NCBI RefSeq assembly: GCF_021545335.1
Contig: NZ_CP089312.1
Location: 6,696,001 to 6,760,000, forward strand
Direction of reading: 5' to 3'
Origin: Streptomyces sp. GQFP
GTDB taxonomy: Bacteria > Actinomycetota > Actinomycetes > Streptomycetales > Streptomycetaceae
DNA: 64,000 nucleotides
Below the pieces are notes generated by a model, which was not told where the DNA came from, made no database searches, and saw only the letters and a program-made list of their open reading frames with translations. The stretch's first letter is position 1, and every line of letters begins with the position of its first letter. Shown one piece after another: positions 32,570 to 41,258 of this stretch. The translations under genes and the position numbers were made by a program.

Positions 32570-35500
32570 GTGACGGACCAACGGGGGCGGGAGCCGGTAG
32601 CAGAGGGATGGGCGCGGCGGCTGGTCGGATACGCCTGGCGGTATCCGAAGGACGTCGTGCTCTCCCTGGGCGCCTCCCTCGGCGGTATGGCCCTCATGGC
32701 GATCGTCCCGCTGATCACTAAGGTGATCATCGACGACGTCATCGGCGACAAGACCCGTTCGATGGCCCCCTGGGCGGGCGCGCTCGTCGTCGCCGCCGTC
32801 CTCGTCTACGTCCTCACCTACATCCGCCGCTACTACGGCGGCCGGCTCGCCCTCGACGTCCAGCACGATCTGCGGACGGAGATGTTCGGGACGATCACCC
32901 GGCTCGACGGGCGCCGCCAGGACGAGCTGTCGACCGGGCAGATCGTCGGGCGGGCCACCAGCGACCTCCAGCTGATCCAGAGCCTCTTCTACATGCTCCC
33001 GATGACCATCGGGAACCTGCTGCTCTTCCTGATGTCCCTCGCGATCATGGCCTGGCTGTCGATCCCGCTGACCCTGGTCGCCCTCGCCGTCGCGCCCGCC
33101 CTGTGGATCATCGCCAAGCGCAGCCGTACGAAGCTCCACCCGGCCACCTGGTACGCGCAGGCCCAGGCCGCCGCCGTCGCGGGTGTCGTCGACGGCGCCG
33201 TGACCGGCGTACGCGTGGTGAAGGGCTTCGGGCAGGAGGACCAGGAGACCGGGAAGCTCCGGGAGGTCGGGCGGCGGCTCTTCGCGGGGCGGCTGCGGAC
33301 GATCCGCTTCAACTCCGTCTACACCCCGGCCCTCCAGGCCGTGCCCGTGCTGGGGCAGGTCGCGATGCTCGCCGTGGGCGGCTGGCTGGCCGTGGGCGGG
33401 CACATCACGCTCGGTACGTTCGTCGCGTTCTCCACCTATCTCGCCCAGCTCGTGGGCCCGGTGCGCATGCTCGCCATGGTGCTGACCGTCGGCCAGCAGG
33501 CACGGGCCGGTACGGAACGCGTCCTCGAACTCATCGACACCCGGCCCTCCATCTCCGACGGCCACAAGGACCTGCCCGCCGACGCCCCGGCCACCGTCGA
33601 GTTCGACGACGTGTCCTTCGGGTACGACCCCGAGCGCCCCGTCCTCGACGGGCTCAGCCTGGAGATCCGGGCCGGCGAGACCCTCGCCGTCGTCGGGTCG
33701 TCGGGCTCCGGCAAGTCGACCGTCTCTCTCCTCCTGCCGCGCTTCTACGACGTGACGCGCGGCGCGGTCCTCGTCGGCGGCCACGACGTCCGCGAGCTGA
33801 CCAGCGAATCGCTGCGGGCCGCGATCGGGCTCGTCCCCGAGGACTCCTTCCTCTTCTCCGACACCGTCCGCAACAACATCGCGTACGGCCGTCCGGACGC
33901 CACCGAGGAGCAGATCCTCACCGCCGCGCGTGCCGCACAGGCGGACCGTTTCATCGCCGAGCTGCCCCACGGCTACGACACCAAGGTCGGCGAGCACGGC
34001 CTCACCCTCTCCGGCGGCCAGCGCCAGCGCGTCGCACTGGCCCGCGCGATCCTCACCGACCCCCGCCTTCTCGTCCTCGACGACGCCACCTCCGCCGTGG
34101 ACGCGCGCGTCGAGCACGAGATCCACGAGGCACTGAAGCACGTCATGGAGGGCCGGACGACCCTCCTCATCGCCCACCGCCGCTCCACCCTCGGCCTCGC
34201 CGACCGCATCGCCGTCCTCGACGCCGGACGCCTCGCCGACATCGGCACCCACGAGGAACTCCAGGCCCGTTCCGCCCTGTACCGGCGGCTGCTGACCGAC
34301 CCGGACGAGCTGGGCGGAGTCTCTCCAGGCCGCGCCCTGCCCTCCCTGCCGCCCGAGGACACCTCCGTACGGGACGAGCTGGACGCCGAGTTCGATGCCG
34401 AGCGCGGGGTCACCCCCAGGCTGTGGACCGGTGACCGCGAGCGCAAGGACACGGCGTTCGACGGGATGCCGGCCACCCCCGAACTCCTCGCCCAGGTCGA
34501 GGCGTTGCCCCCGGCCGCCGACACCCCGGCCATCGACGAGGCCCGCGCGGTCACGCCCGAGGAGTCGTACGGGCTGAAGCGGCTGCTGCGCGGCTTCGGG
34601 AAGCCGCTGCTGGTGAGCCTCGGGCTCGTCGCCGTGGACGCCGGGATGGGACTGCTCCTGCCGATCCTGATCCGGCACGGCATCGACTCCGGGGTCTCCC
34701 AACTCGCCCTGGGTGCCGTGTGGGTGGCCTCCGCGCTGGCCCTCGTGTCGGTCGTCGTCCAGTGGGCGGCGCAGATCGGCGAGATGCGGATGACGGGCCG
34801 TACCGGCGAACGCGTGCTGTACGCCCTCCGGTTGAAGATCTTCGCCCAGCTGCAACGTCTCGGACTCGACTACTACGAACGGGAGTTGACCGGCCGGATC
34901 ATGACGAGGATGACGACGGACGTGGATGCGTTGTCGACGTTCCTGCAGACCGGCCTGGTCACTGCCTTCGTCTCCGTCGTCACCTTCTTCGGCATCATGG
35001 TCGCCCTGGTCGTGATCGACGTACAGCTCGCGCTCGTCGTGTTCGTGACCATCCCGGTGCTGGTCGTCGGCACGTTCTACTTCCGCCGGGCGAGCGTCAA
35101 GGCGTACGAACTCGCCCGTGAGCGCGTGTCGTTGGTCAACGCAGATCTCCAGGAGTCGGTGTCCGGGCTGCGGATCGTGCAGGCCTTCCGGCGCGAGCGG
35201 GCGGGCGGCGAGCGGTTCGCCGAGGGCAGCGACAGCTACCGCCGGGCACGTGTCCGGGGCCAGTGGCTGATCTCCGTGTACTTCCCCTTCGTACAACTGC
35301 TGGCCTCGGTCGCCGCCGCTGCGGTGCTGATCGTGGGGGCGGGCCGGATCGAGAACGGCACACTGACGACGGGTGCGCTGGTGGCGTACCTCCTCTACAT
35401 CGACCTGTTCTTCGCGCCCGTGCAGCAGCTCTCGCAGGTCTTCGACGGGTACCAGCAGGCGACGGTGTCGCTGGGGCGCATCCAGGAGCTGCTCCAGGAG

Positions 35501-36313
35501 CGGACCTCCACCGAGGCCGTCGAGGAGCCGCTGGAGGTGCTGTCCCTGCGCGGTGACATCGCCTTCGAGGGCGTGGACTTCGCGTACGGGGACGACGAAG
35601 AGGCCCTGAGCGAGGTCGAGTTGACGATTCCGGCGGGGCAGACCGTCGCGTTCGTCGGAGAGACCGGCGCCGGCAAGTCGACGCTCGTGAAGCTGGTCGC
35701 CCGCTTCTACGACCCGACCGGCGGGCGGGTCACCGTCGACGGCACCGATCTGCGCGACCTCGACATCACCTCGTACCGGCATCGCCTCGGGGTCGTGCCG
35801 CAGGAGGCGTACCTGTTCCAGGGGACCGTGCGGGACGCCATCGCGTACGGGCGTCCGGACGCCACCGACGCCCAGGTGGAGGCGGCGGCACGGGCGGTCG
35901 GCGCCCACGACATGATCGCCACGCTGGAGGGCGGCTACCTCCACGAGGTCGCCGAGCGCGGCCGCAACTTGTCGGCAGGGCAACGGCAGTTGATCGCGCT
36001 GGCCCGCGCGGAGCTGGTCGACCCGGACATCCTCCTCCTCGACGAGGCGACGGCGTCACTGGACCTGGCCACCGAGTCCCAGGTCAACCAGGCCACGGAC
36101 CGCCTGGCAGGCCGCCGTACAACCTTGGTGGTAGCCCACCGCCTGACGACGGCGGCCCGCGCAGACCGCGTCGTGGTCATGGCCGACGGCCGAGTCACAG
36201 AAGACGGCACCCACGACGAACTCCTCCAACTGGACGGCCGCTACGCCGAGTTGTGGCGCACGTTCGTAGGCACCCCGGACGAGGAGGAACCGCTCACATC
36301 GTCCCGCGCCTGA
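32570..36313 (+). CDS. Fused ABC exporter (TMD-NBD-TMD-NBD)
   Basis: 1247 aa from GTG 32570; an in-frame start at 32519 lacks an RBS. Each half has a six-helix ABC_membrane domain and an NBD. NBD1: Walker A GSSGSGKST, signature LSGGQRQRVALARA, Walker B LLVLDDATSAVD with Asp instead of catalytic Glu. NBD2: GETGAGKST, signature LSAGQRQLIALARA, ILLLDEATASLD. One degenerate and one consensus ATP site is the hallmark of heterodimeric multidrug/lipid exporters, here fused into one chain. Probable drug or lipid export; substrate unknown. Confidence 0.92.
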   Translation: MTDQRGREPVAEGWARRLVGYAWRYPKDVVLSLGASLGGMALMAIVPLITKVIIDDVIGDKTRSMAPWAGALVVAAVLVYVLTYIRRYYGGRLALDVQHDLRTEMFGTITRLDGRRQDELSTGQIVGRATSDLQLIQSLFYMLPMTIGNLLLFLMSLAIMAWLSIPLTLVALAVAPALWIIAKRSRTKLHPATWYAQAQAAAVAGVVDGAVTGVRVVKGFGQEDQETGKLREVGRRLFAGRLRTIRFNSVYTPALQAVPVLGQVAMLAVGGWLAVGGHITLGTFVAFSTYLAQLVGPVRMLAMVLTVGQQARAGTERVLELIDTRPSISDGHKDLPADAPATVEFDDVSFGYDPERPVLDGLSLEIRAGETLAVVGSSGSGKSTVSLLLPRFYDVTRGAVLVGGHDVRELTSESLRAAIGLVPEDSFLFSDTVRNNIAYGRPDATEEQILTAARAAQADRFIAELPHGYDTKVGEHGLTLSGGQRQRVALARAILTDPRLLVLDDATSAVDARVEHEIHEALKHVMEGRTTLLIAHRRSTLGLADRIAVLDAGRLADIGTHEELQARSALYRRLLTDPDELGGVSPGRALPSLPPEDTSVRDELDAEFDAERGVTPRLWTGDRERKDTAFDGMPATPELLAQVEALPPAADTPAIDEARAVTPEESYGLKRLLRGFGKPLLVSLGLVAVDAGMGLLLPILIRHGIDSGVSQLALGAVWVASALALVSVVVQWAAQIGEMRMTGRTGERVLYALRLKIFAQLQRLGLDYYERELTGRIMTRMTTDVDALSTFLQTGLVTAFVSVVTFFGIMVALVVIDVQLALVVFVTIPVLVVGTFYFRRASVKAYELARERVSLVNADLQESVSGLRIVQAFRRERAGGERFAEGSDSYRRARVRGQWLISVYFPFVQLLASVAAAAVLIVGAGRIENGTLTTGALVAYLLYIDLFFAPVQQLSQVFDGYQQATVSLGRIQELLQERTSTEAVEEPLEVLSLRGDIAFEGVDFAYGDDEEALSEVELTIPAGQTVAFVGETGAGKSTLVKLVARFYDPTGGRVTVDGTDLRDLDITSYRHRLGVVPQEAYLFQGTVRDAIAYGRPDATDAQVEAAARAVGAHDMIATLEGGYLHEVAERGRNLSAGQRQLIALARAELVDPDILLLDEATASLDLATESQVNQATDRLAGRRTTLVVAHRLTTAARADRVVVMADGRVTEDGTHDELLQLDGRYAELWRTFVGTPDEEEPLTSSRA

Positions 36314-36317
36314 CTGC

Positions 36318-36377
36318 TGAACGCCCCGCAGGGGCCGTTCAGGGGCGCGGGGAACTGCGCGACCAGCCAAAGACGAC
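36318..36377. repeat. Dispersed intergenic repeat, copy A, with hairpin
   Basis: Hairpin TGAACGCCCC / GGGGCCGTTCA (36318-36341, one bulge) directly followed by the shared core GGGGCGCGGGGAACTGCGCG ACCAGCC (36342-36368). It lies 5 bp after the ABC exporter stop, so it likely also serves as terminator. Related copies at 41276, 43992 and 47353. Confidence 0.75.
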
Positions 36378-36467
36378 CCGCACCCGAAGTACCACGCAAC
36401 CGTTCGACACGCGCGGTGCGTCCGTACATCAGTACGGTAGAGCGCGGCGGCGACAGGAGAGGCGACG

Positions 36468-36854
36468 GTGACTGGTGGTTCTGTACGGCGACGGATGGCC
36501 CTCGGCTTGGCCGTGCTGACCGCGTCAGGCATGCTCGCCCTAGCCAGCCCCGGAACCGCCGAAGCGGCAGCGCCCTGCTCCGGCCGCAAGGCACGCACAC
36601 TCACCTTCTCCACCGGCGAGGTACACATATACCGGCGCAGCGGCTACGTCTGCGCCATCACCCTCTCCAAACGCCCCGGCGTCCGCCAGTGGATGTCGGT
36701 GAGCGTACGGGCGCGCGGCGGACGCCCGGTCGTCGACGAGGGCGAGTTCTCGAAACGGGCCGGCCCGGTGACCGTGCACGCGGGACGACGGCATGTGTGG
36801 GTGAAGGGGTCGGTCGGGCGGGGATCGGTCAGTTCTGGCTGGATCCGGTGTTGA
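36468..36854 (+). CDS. Small secreted protein of unknown function
   Basis: 128 aa from GTG 36468. The signal peptide (RRRMALGLAVLTASGMLALA, cut near AEA-AAP) leads to an about 95-residue basic mature chain with three cysteines (PCSGRK, YVCAIT, GWIRC) and mostly beta-strand-like sequence. I recognise no family. It may be an extracellular inhibitor or spore-surface protein. Gap to the next gene 130 bp. Confidence 0.65.
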   Translation: MTGGSVRRRMALGLAVLTASGMLALASPGTAEAAAPCSGRKARTLTFSTGEVHIYRRSGYVCAITLSKRPGVRQWMSVSVRARGGRPVVDEGEFSKRAGPVTVHAGRRHVWVKGSVGRGSVSSGWIRC

Positions 36855-36984
36855 GTCCCTGTTGAGTTCCCTCCCCGACCCTATTTACTGATCCCCTGCC
36901 CGAGGGATTTCCCTATCTCCCCTGGTGCGTCCGGCAGTTGCTCCGATAGCTTCCGGCGCACAGATGTTTCATAGGGGAGGGTGC

Positions 36985-38436
36985 ATGCGCAAGGCGCTCA
37001 GATGGCTGCTGGCGCTCACCGTGCTCATTGGCACGTTGAGTACGGCGGGAGCGGCGACCGCCGCTCAGCCGGAGGCCACCGGCACCACACAAACGACCAG
37101 TAGCGCGGACATCAAGGACCAGCTCCTCGCGATACCGGGCATGAGCCTGATCCAGGAGAAGCCGTACACCGGCTACCGGTACTTCGTCCTCGAGTACACC
37201 CAGCCGATCGACCACCGGCGACCGTCCAAGGGCACGTTCCAGCAGCGCATCACCGTCCTGCACAAGGACGTCTCACGCCCGACCGTCTTCTTCACCAGCG
37301 GGTACTTCGTCAACACGAACCCCAGTCGCAGTGAGCCGACGCGGATCGTCGACGGCAACCAGGTCTCCCTGGAGTACCGCTTCTTCACGCCGTCCCGGCC
37401 CGACCCGGCCGACTGGTCCAAGCTGGACATCTGGCAGGCGGCCAGCGACCAGCACCGCGTCTTCACGGCGCTGAAGAAGATCTACGCCAAGAAGTGGCTG
37501 TCCACGGGCGGTTCGAAGGGCGGCATGACCGCCACGTACTACGAGCGCTTCTACCCGCGTGACATGGACGGCGTCGTCGCGTACGTCGCCCCCAACGACG
37601 TGGTGAACAAGGAGGACTCGGCGTACGACCGGTTCTTCGCCACCGTCGGTACCAAGGAGTGCCGCGACCGGCTGAACGGCGTCCAGCGCGAGGCCCTCGT
37701 CCGCCGGGAGCCGCTGGAGAAGCGGTACGCGGAGTACGCCACCGCCGAGGGCCTCACCTTCGACACCATCGGCAGCCTCGACAAGGCGTACGAGGCCACC
37801 GTGCTCGACTACGTCTGGGGCTTCTGGCAGTACAGCCTGCTCGCCGACTGCGAGTCGATCCCGGCCGACGCGAAGAACGCGACCGACGACGACATCTGGA
37901 CCTCGATCGACACGATCGCCGGGTTCTCCTTCTACACCGACCAGGGCCTGGAGCCGTACACGCCGTACTACTACCAGGCGGGCACCCAACTCGGCGCGCC
38001 CACCATCAAGTTCCCGCACATCGAGAAGAAGTCCATCCGCTACGGCTACCTGCCGCCGCGGGAGTTCGTCCCCCGGGACATCTCGATGACGTTCCAGCCG
38101 CGGGCGATGCGTGACGTCGACAACTGGGTCAAGCACCGCGCGAACCAGATGCTGTTCGTGTACGGGCAGAACGACCCGTGGGGCGCCGAGCCGTTCCGCC
38201 TCGGCAAGGGCGCGAAGGACTCGTACGTCTTCACCGCCCCCGGCCTGAACCACGGCGCGAACGTCGCGGCTCTGGTCCCCGAGCAGAAGGCCCTCGCCAC
38301 GGCCCGCATCCTGGAGTGGGCCGGAGTCGCCTCGACCGCCGTCCAGTCCAACCCGTCGGCGGCCAAGCCGCTGGCGACGTACGACGCGAGGCTCGACAAG
38401 CGGAACATCGAGCGCGAGCCCACCCTGCGCCCGTAG
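36985..38436 (+). CDS. Secreted tripeptidyl aminopeptidase (S28/PS-10 type)
   Basis: 483 aa; ATG 36985 with GGGGAGG upstream. Signal peptide to about residue 28 (AATA-AQP). The alpha/beta-hydrolase peptidase has its Ser in STGGSKGGMTATY, Asp in FVYGQNDPWGAEP and His in APGLNHGAN. Actinobacterial members of this family remove N-terminal tripeptides from extracellular proteins. The length fits. Monocistronic, with a strong hairpin downstream. Confidence 0.87.
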   Translation: MRKALRWLLALTVLIGTLSTAGAATAAQPEATGTTQTTSSADIKDQLLAIPGMSLIQEKPYTGYRYFVLEYTQPIDHRRPSKGTFQQRITVLHKDVSRPTVFFTSGYFVNTNPSRSEPTRIVDGNQVSLEYRFFTPSRPDPADWSKLDIWQAASDQHRVFTALKKIYAKKWLSTGGSKGGMTATYYERFYPRDMDGVVAYVAPNDVVNKEDSAYDRFFATVGTKECRDRLNGVQREALVRREPLEKRYAEYATAEGLTFDTIGSLDKAYEATVLDYVWGFWQYSLLADCESIPADAKNATDDDIWTSIDTIAGFSFYTDQGLEPYTPYYYQAGTQLGAPTIKFPHIEKKSIRYGYLPPREFVPRDISMTFQPRAMRDVDNWVKHRANQMLFVYGQNDPWGAEPFRLGKGAKDSYVFTAPGLNHGANVAALVPEQKALATARILEWAGVASTAVQSNPSAAKPLATYDARLDKRNIEREPTLRP

Positions 38437-38480
38437 TTCCAGCAGTTCCAGCAGTTCCACTAGTTCCAATAGCTCCAGGA
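38434..38480. repeat. Degenerate 9-bp tandem repeat after the peptidase stop
   Basis: Five imperfect copies of AGTTCCAGC/T run from the TAG stop onward. No function evident; probably slippage-generated. Confidence 0.5.
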
Positions 38481-38495
38481 TTGCCTGCTCAGGCA

Positions 38496-38539
38496 GCCAC
38501 GACGGCCGACCGGTTCACATTCCGGCCGGCCGTCGTGGC
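38496..38539 (+). terminator. 18-bp hairpin terminator downstream of the peptidase gene
   Basis: GCCACGACGGCCGACCGG / CCGGCCGGCCGTCGTGGC, one mismatch, 8-base loop. It separates the peptidase from the leader peptide/ssuD-like unit. Confidence 0.8.
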
Positions 38540-38569
38540 ATTTACGGATGATGTGTATAGTCCCGCCCC

Positions 38570-38644
38570 ATGGATTCCGGTGTCGAGCTGGTGAAGCGCG
38601 TGCACGTCGACCTGCTCAGGGTCGCCACCGCGCTGTGTAGCTGA
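38570..38644 (+). CDS. Cysteine-type leader peptide upstream of the sulfonate genes
   Basis: 24 codons: MDSGVELVKR then VHVDLLRVATALCS. The basic-xHVDLLRVxxAxC pattern with a Cys codon next to the end is the signature of actinobacterial putative leader peptides found before sulfur-assimilation genes. There, ribosome stalling at Cys codons under cysteine limitation relieves attenuation. 147 bp separate it from the monooxygenase ATG. Too short for ordinary gene callers. Confidence 0.72.
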   Translation: MDSGVELVKRVHVDLLRVATALCS

Positions 38645-38791
38645 CTCCGCGCGCCTGTTTTCGGCGCCTTTCTCCCTCTTCTTCCTCGGGTGCGCCGCCT
38701 CTGCTTTGGCGTGATTCAACGTTGCATCCACGCCGGAACGGCATATTCCCTGCGTATCCCGGACCCGCTCCATCTCCCGTTGGAGACCCCC
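38645..38791 (+). promoter_or_regulatory. Predicted attenuator region with alternative stems
   Basis: GGCGC at 38663-38667 can pair either with GCGCC at 38651-38655 or with GCGCC at 38692-38696. The mutually exclusive stems lie right after the leader peptide stop, followed by a pyrimidine-rich stretch. The arrangement fits leader-peptide attenuation; the pairing is inferred by eye. Confidence 0.45.
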
Positions 38792-39889
38792 ATGACCGTG
38801 CGTCTGCACTGGTTCCTGCCGACCACCGGCGACGACCGCAGCGTGGTCGGTGTCACCGCGCGCGACTCCCTCCAGTCCCGCACCACCACCCGACCGCCCA
38901 CCCTCGACTACCTCGCCCAGGTGGCACGGGCCGCCGAATCCGCCGGCTTCGAGGCCGTGCTGACCCCGACCGGCAGCGACTGCGAGGACTCCTGGCTCAC
39001 CACGGCCGCCCTCATCCCGCAGACCAGCCGGCTGAAGTACCTGGTGGCCTTCCGGCCCGGCGTGATCGCGCCCCCGCTCGCGGCCCAGATGGCGGCCACC
39101 TACCAACGGCTGTCCGGCGGACGGCTGTTGCTCAACATCGTCACCGGCAGCGACGCCGACGAGCAGCGCGGCTACGGCGACTTCCTCGGCCACGACGAGC
39201 GCTACGCCCGCACCGACGAGTTCCTCACCCTCCTCCACACGGCGTGGACAGGGGAGCCGTACGACTACGAGGGCGCCCACTACCGGGTCGCGGGCGGACG
39301 GCTGCGCAGGCCCCCGCTGGCCCGCCCGCCGGTCTTCTTCGGCGGCTCCTCCGAGGCCGCCCTGCCGGTCGCCGCCCGCCACGCGGACACGTACCTCACC
39401 TGGGGCGAGCCCCCGGCCGCCGTCGCCCGCAAGATCGCCCGGGTGCGTGAACTGGCCGCCGCCGAGGGGCGGGAGCTGTCGTACGGGATCCGGCTGCACG
39501 TCATCAGCAGGGACACCGCGCAGGAGGCGTGGGCGGAGGCCGACCGGATCCTCGCCACGCTCGACCCGGCCGCGATCAGGGCCGCGCACGAGCGGTTCGC
39601 GGCCTCCGAGTCGGCCGGGCAGCGCGCGATGGCCGCCCTCAGCCGCGGAAGCACCGACCGGCTGGAGATCCATCCCAACCTGTGGGCGGGTTTCGGCCTC
39701 GTGCGACCGGGCGCCGGCACCGCCCTCGTCGGCAGCCACGAACAAGTCGCCGAGCGCATCGAGGAGTTCGCCTCTCTCGGCATCGAGCACTTCATCCTCT
39801 CCGGCCAGCCCCATCTGGAGGAGGCCATCCGGTTCGGGGAGTGCGTACGGCCGCTGCTGGCGGCCGATGGTCAACTCGCCGCCGCCTGA
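38792..39889 (+). CDS. ssuD: FMNH2-dependent alkanesulfonate-type monooxygenase
   Basis: 365-aa bacterial luciferase-like (LLM) enzyme. It aligns along its whole length with SsuD: HWFLPTTGDD, TPTGSDCEDSWL (active-site Cys), LVAFRPGVIAPPLAAQMAAT, NIVTGSDADEQ, TYLTWGEPP, IHPNLWAGFGLVRPGAGTAL and ILSGQPHLEEA. It releases sulfite from a sulfonate using FMNH2 and O2. It sits under a cysteine leader peptide and before a sugar-type ABC transporter, so the substrate may be a sulfonated sugar (SmoC-like role). No flavin reductase lies nearby. Confidence 0.88.
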   Translation: MTVRLHWFLPTTGDDRSVVGVTARDSLQSRTTTRPPTLDYLAQVARAAESAGFEAVLTPTGSDCEDSWLTTAALIPQTSRLKYLVAFRPGVIAPPLAAQMAATYQRLSGGRLLLNIVTGSDADEQRGYGDFLGHDERYARTDEFLTLLHTAWTGEPYDYEGAHYRVAGGRLRRPPLARPPVFFGGSSEAALPVAARHADTYLTWGEPPAAVARKIARVRELAAAEGRELSYGIRLHVISRDTAQEAWAEADRILATLDPAAIRAAHERFAASESAGQRAMAALSRGSTDRLEIHPNLWAGFGLVRPGAGTALVGSHEQVAERIEEFASLGIEHFILSGQPHLEEAIRFGECVRPLLAADGQLAAA

Positions 39890-39937
39890 CGTTCTCTGAC
39901 GTCACCTCAACAACCCTCCACCGAAAGGAAATCCGTC

Positions 39938-41236
39938 ATGCCCTCGACCCTCGACAGACGAACAGCCCTCCGTCTCTTCGGCGCCGCCGGACTCGGCCTC
40001 GCCACCGCCGCGTGCGCCGGCCCCGGCGGCGGCTCGGGCGCGGCGGACGCGAGCGCCTCCCCCTCAGCCCTCGCCACCTCCGGCGCCGTCAAGGGCACCG
40101 TCTCCTTCGCCCACTGGCGGGCCGAGGACAAGGCGGTGATCGCCGAGCTGATCAAGGCCTTCGTCAAGAAGTACCCGGACGCCGGTGTCGAGCAGGACAT
40201 CTCGCCCTCCGCCGACTACCAGTCGACCGCCCTCCGCCGCATCCAGGGCTCGAAGACCGGCGACCTGTTCACCTCGTTCCGGGGCGCCCAGTTCGAGCAG
40301 ATCGTGAAGGCGGGCGTGTACGCGCCGCTGACCGGCACGGACGTCACCGGCAAGTACCAGAAGAGCCTGACAACTCCCGGCGCGGCGAAGGGAGTTCAGT
40401 ACGGACTGCCCTACCAGCTCGTCTTCAACATGCCGCTCGCCAACACCGACGCCCTCGACAAGGCCGGCCACACCAGCGCGCCGAAGGACTGGGACGGCTT
40501 CCTCCAGCTCCTGGACGACCTCAAGGGCAAGGGCTACACCCCGATCGCCTGGCCCGGCGGCGACACCGCCAACGCGGGCCAGCTGCTGAACACCATGGTC
40601 ATGAACAACGCGCCCAGCGACGACATGTTCACCAAGATCGAGTCGGGCGAGTACAAGGCGACGGACGACTGGTTCATCACCACCCTGGAGCAGTACGCCC
40701 AGCTGGCACCGTACTTCCAGGCCCGCGCCACCGGTTCGACGACCGACGCCGTGACCCAGCTGTTCGCCGAGGGCAAGGCGGGCCTGCTGGCCACCGGTTC
40801 CTTCCAGATGGCGGGCGTGCGCGCACTCGGCGCCAAGTTCCCCTTCGACCTCGTCGCGCCGATCACCACGACCGCCGAAAAGGCCAGGTACGAGGGCGTG
40901 TTCAACACCACCTTCATCCTCGGCGTCAACAGCGCGTCCGACGTCCAGCCGGCCGCCTACGCCTTCCTGGAGTTCCTCAGCGACCCGGCGAACGCGGGCA
41001 CCTACGCCAACGGCACCGGCCAGCACGTCACCGTCGAGGGCGTCGACTACACCAACGCCGACCTCAAGTCGGTCGCGCCCTGGCTGACGAAGAAGACGCT
41101 GCTCGCTCCGCGGTTCCAGTTCCTGAACCTCGACATCCGTACGGCTGTCGAGAACGCGGCGGTCGCGGTTGTCGGGGGCAAGAAGCCGGCGGAGGCGGCC
41201 GAGGATGCCCAGCGTGTCATCGACCAGAAGCGGTGA
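39938..41236 (+). CDS. Extracellular solute-binding lipoprotein (family 1, sugar type)
   Basis: 432-aa binding protein. A twin-arginine N-region (DRRTALRLFGAAG) and lipobox LATAAC (Cys about 27) indicate a Tat-exported lipoprotein. The rest matches family 1 sugar-binding proteins: GTVSFAHWRAEDKAVIAELI, YGLPYQLVFNMPLANTDAL, GKAGLLATGSFQMAG and LEFLSDPANAG. First transporter gene, 48 bp after the monooxygenase. No ATPase is encoded here; Streptomyces sugar transporters commonly share one distant MsiK-type ATPase. Confidence 0.9.
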   Translation: MPSTLDRRTALRLFGAAGLGLATAACAGPGGGSGAADASASPSALATSGAVKGTVSFAHWRAEDKAVIAELIKAFVKKYPDAGVEQDISPSADYQSTALRRIQGSKTGDLFTSFRGAQFEQIVKAGVYAPLTGTDVTGKYQKSLTTPGAAKGVQYGLPYQLVFNMPLANTDALDKAGHTSAPKDWDGFLQLLDDLKGKGYTPIAWPGGDTANAGQLLNTMVMNNAPSDDMFTKIESGEYKATDDWFITTLEQYAQLAPYFQARATGSTTDAVTQLFAEGKAGLLATGSFQMAGVRALGAKFPFDLVAPITTTAEKARYEGVFNTTFILGVNSASDVQPAAYAFLEFLSDPANAGTYANGTGQHVTVEGVDYTNADLKSVAPWLTKKTLLAPRFQFLNLDIRTAVENAAVAVVGGKKPAEAAEDAQRVIDQKR

Positions 41237-41258
41237 TCGCTCCGCGGGGTGGGCGGTT

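Noticed and set aside
32438-35983. 1181-codon open frame on the minus strand
   Set aside because: Antisense to the ABC exporter; produced by GC-rich codon bias, with no recognisable domain.
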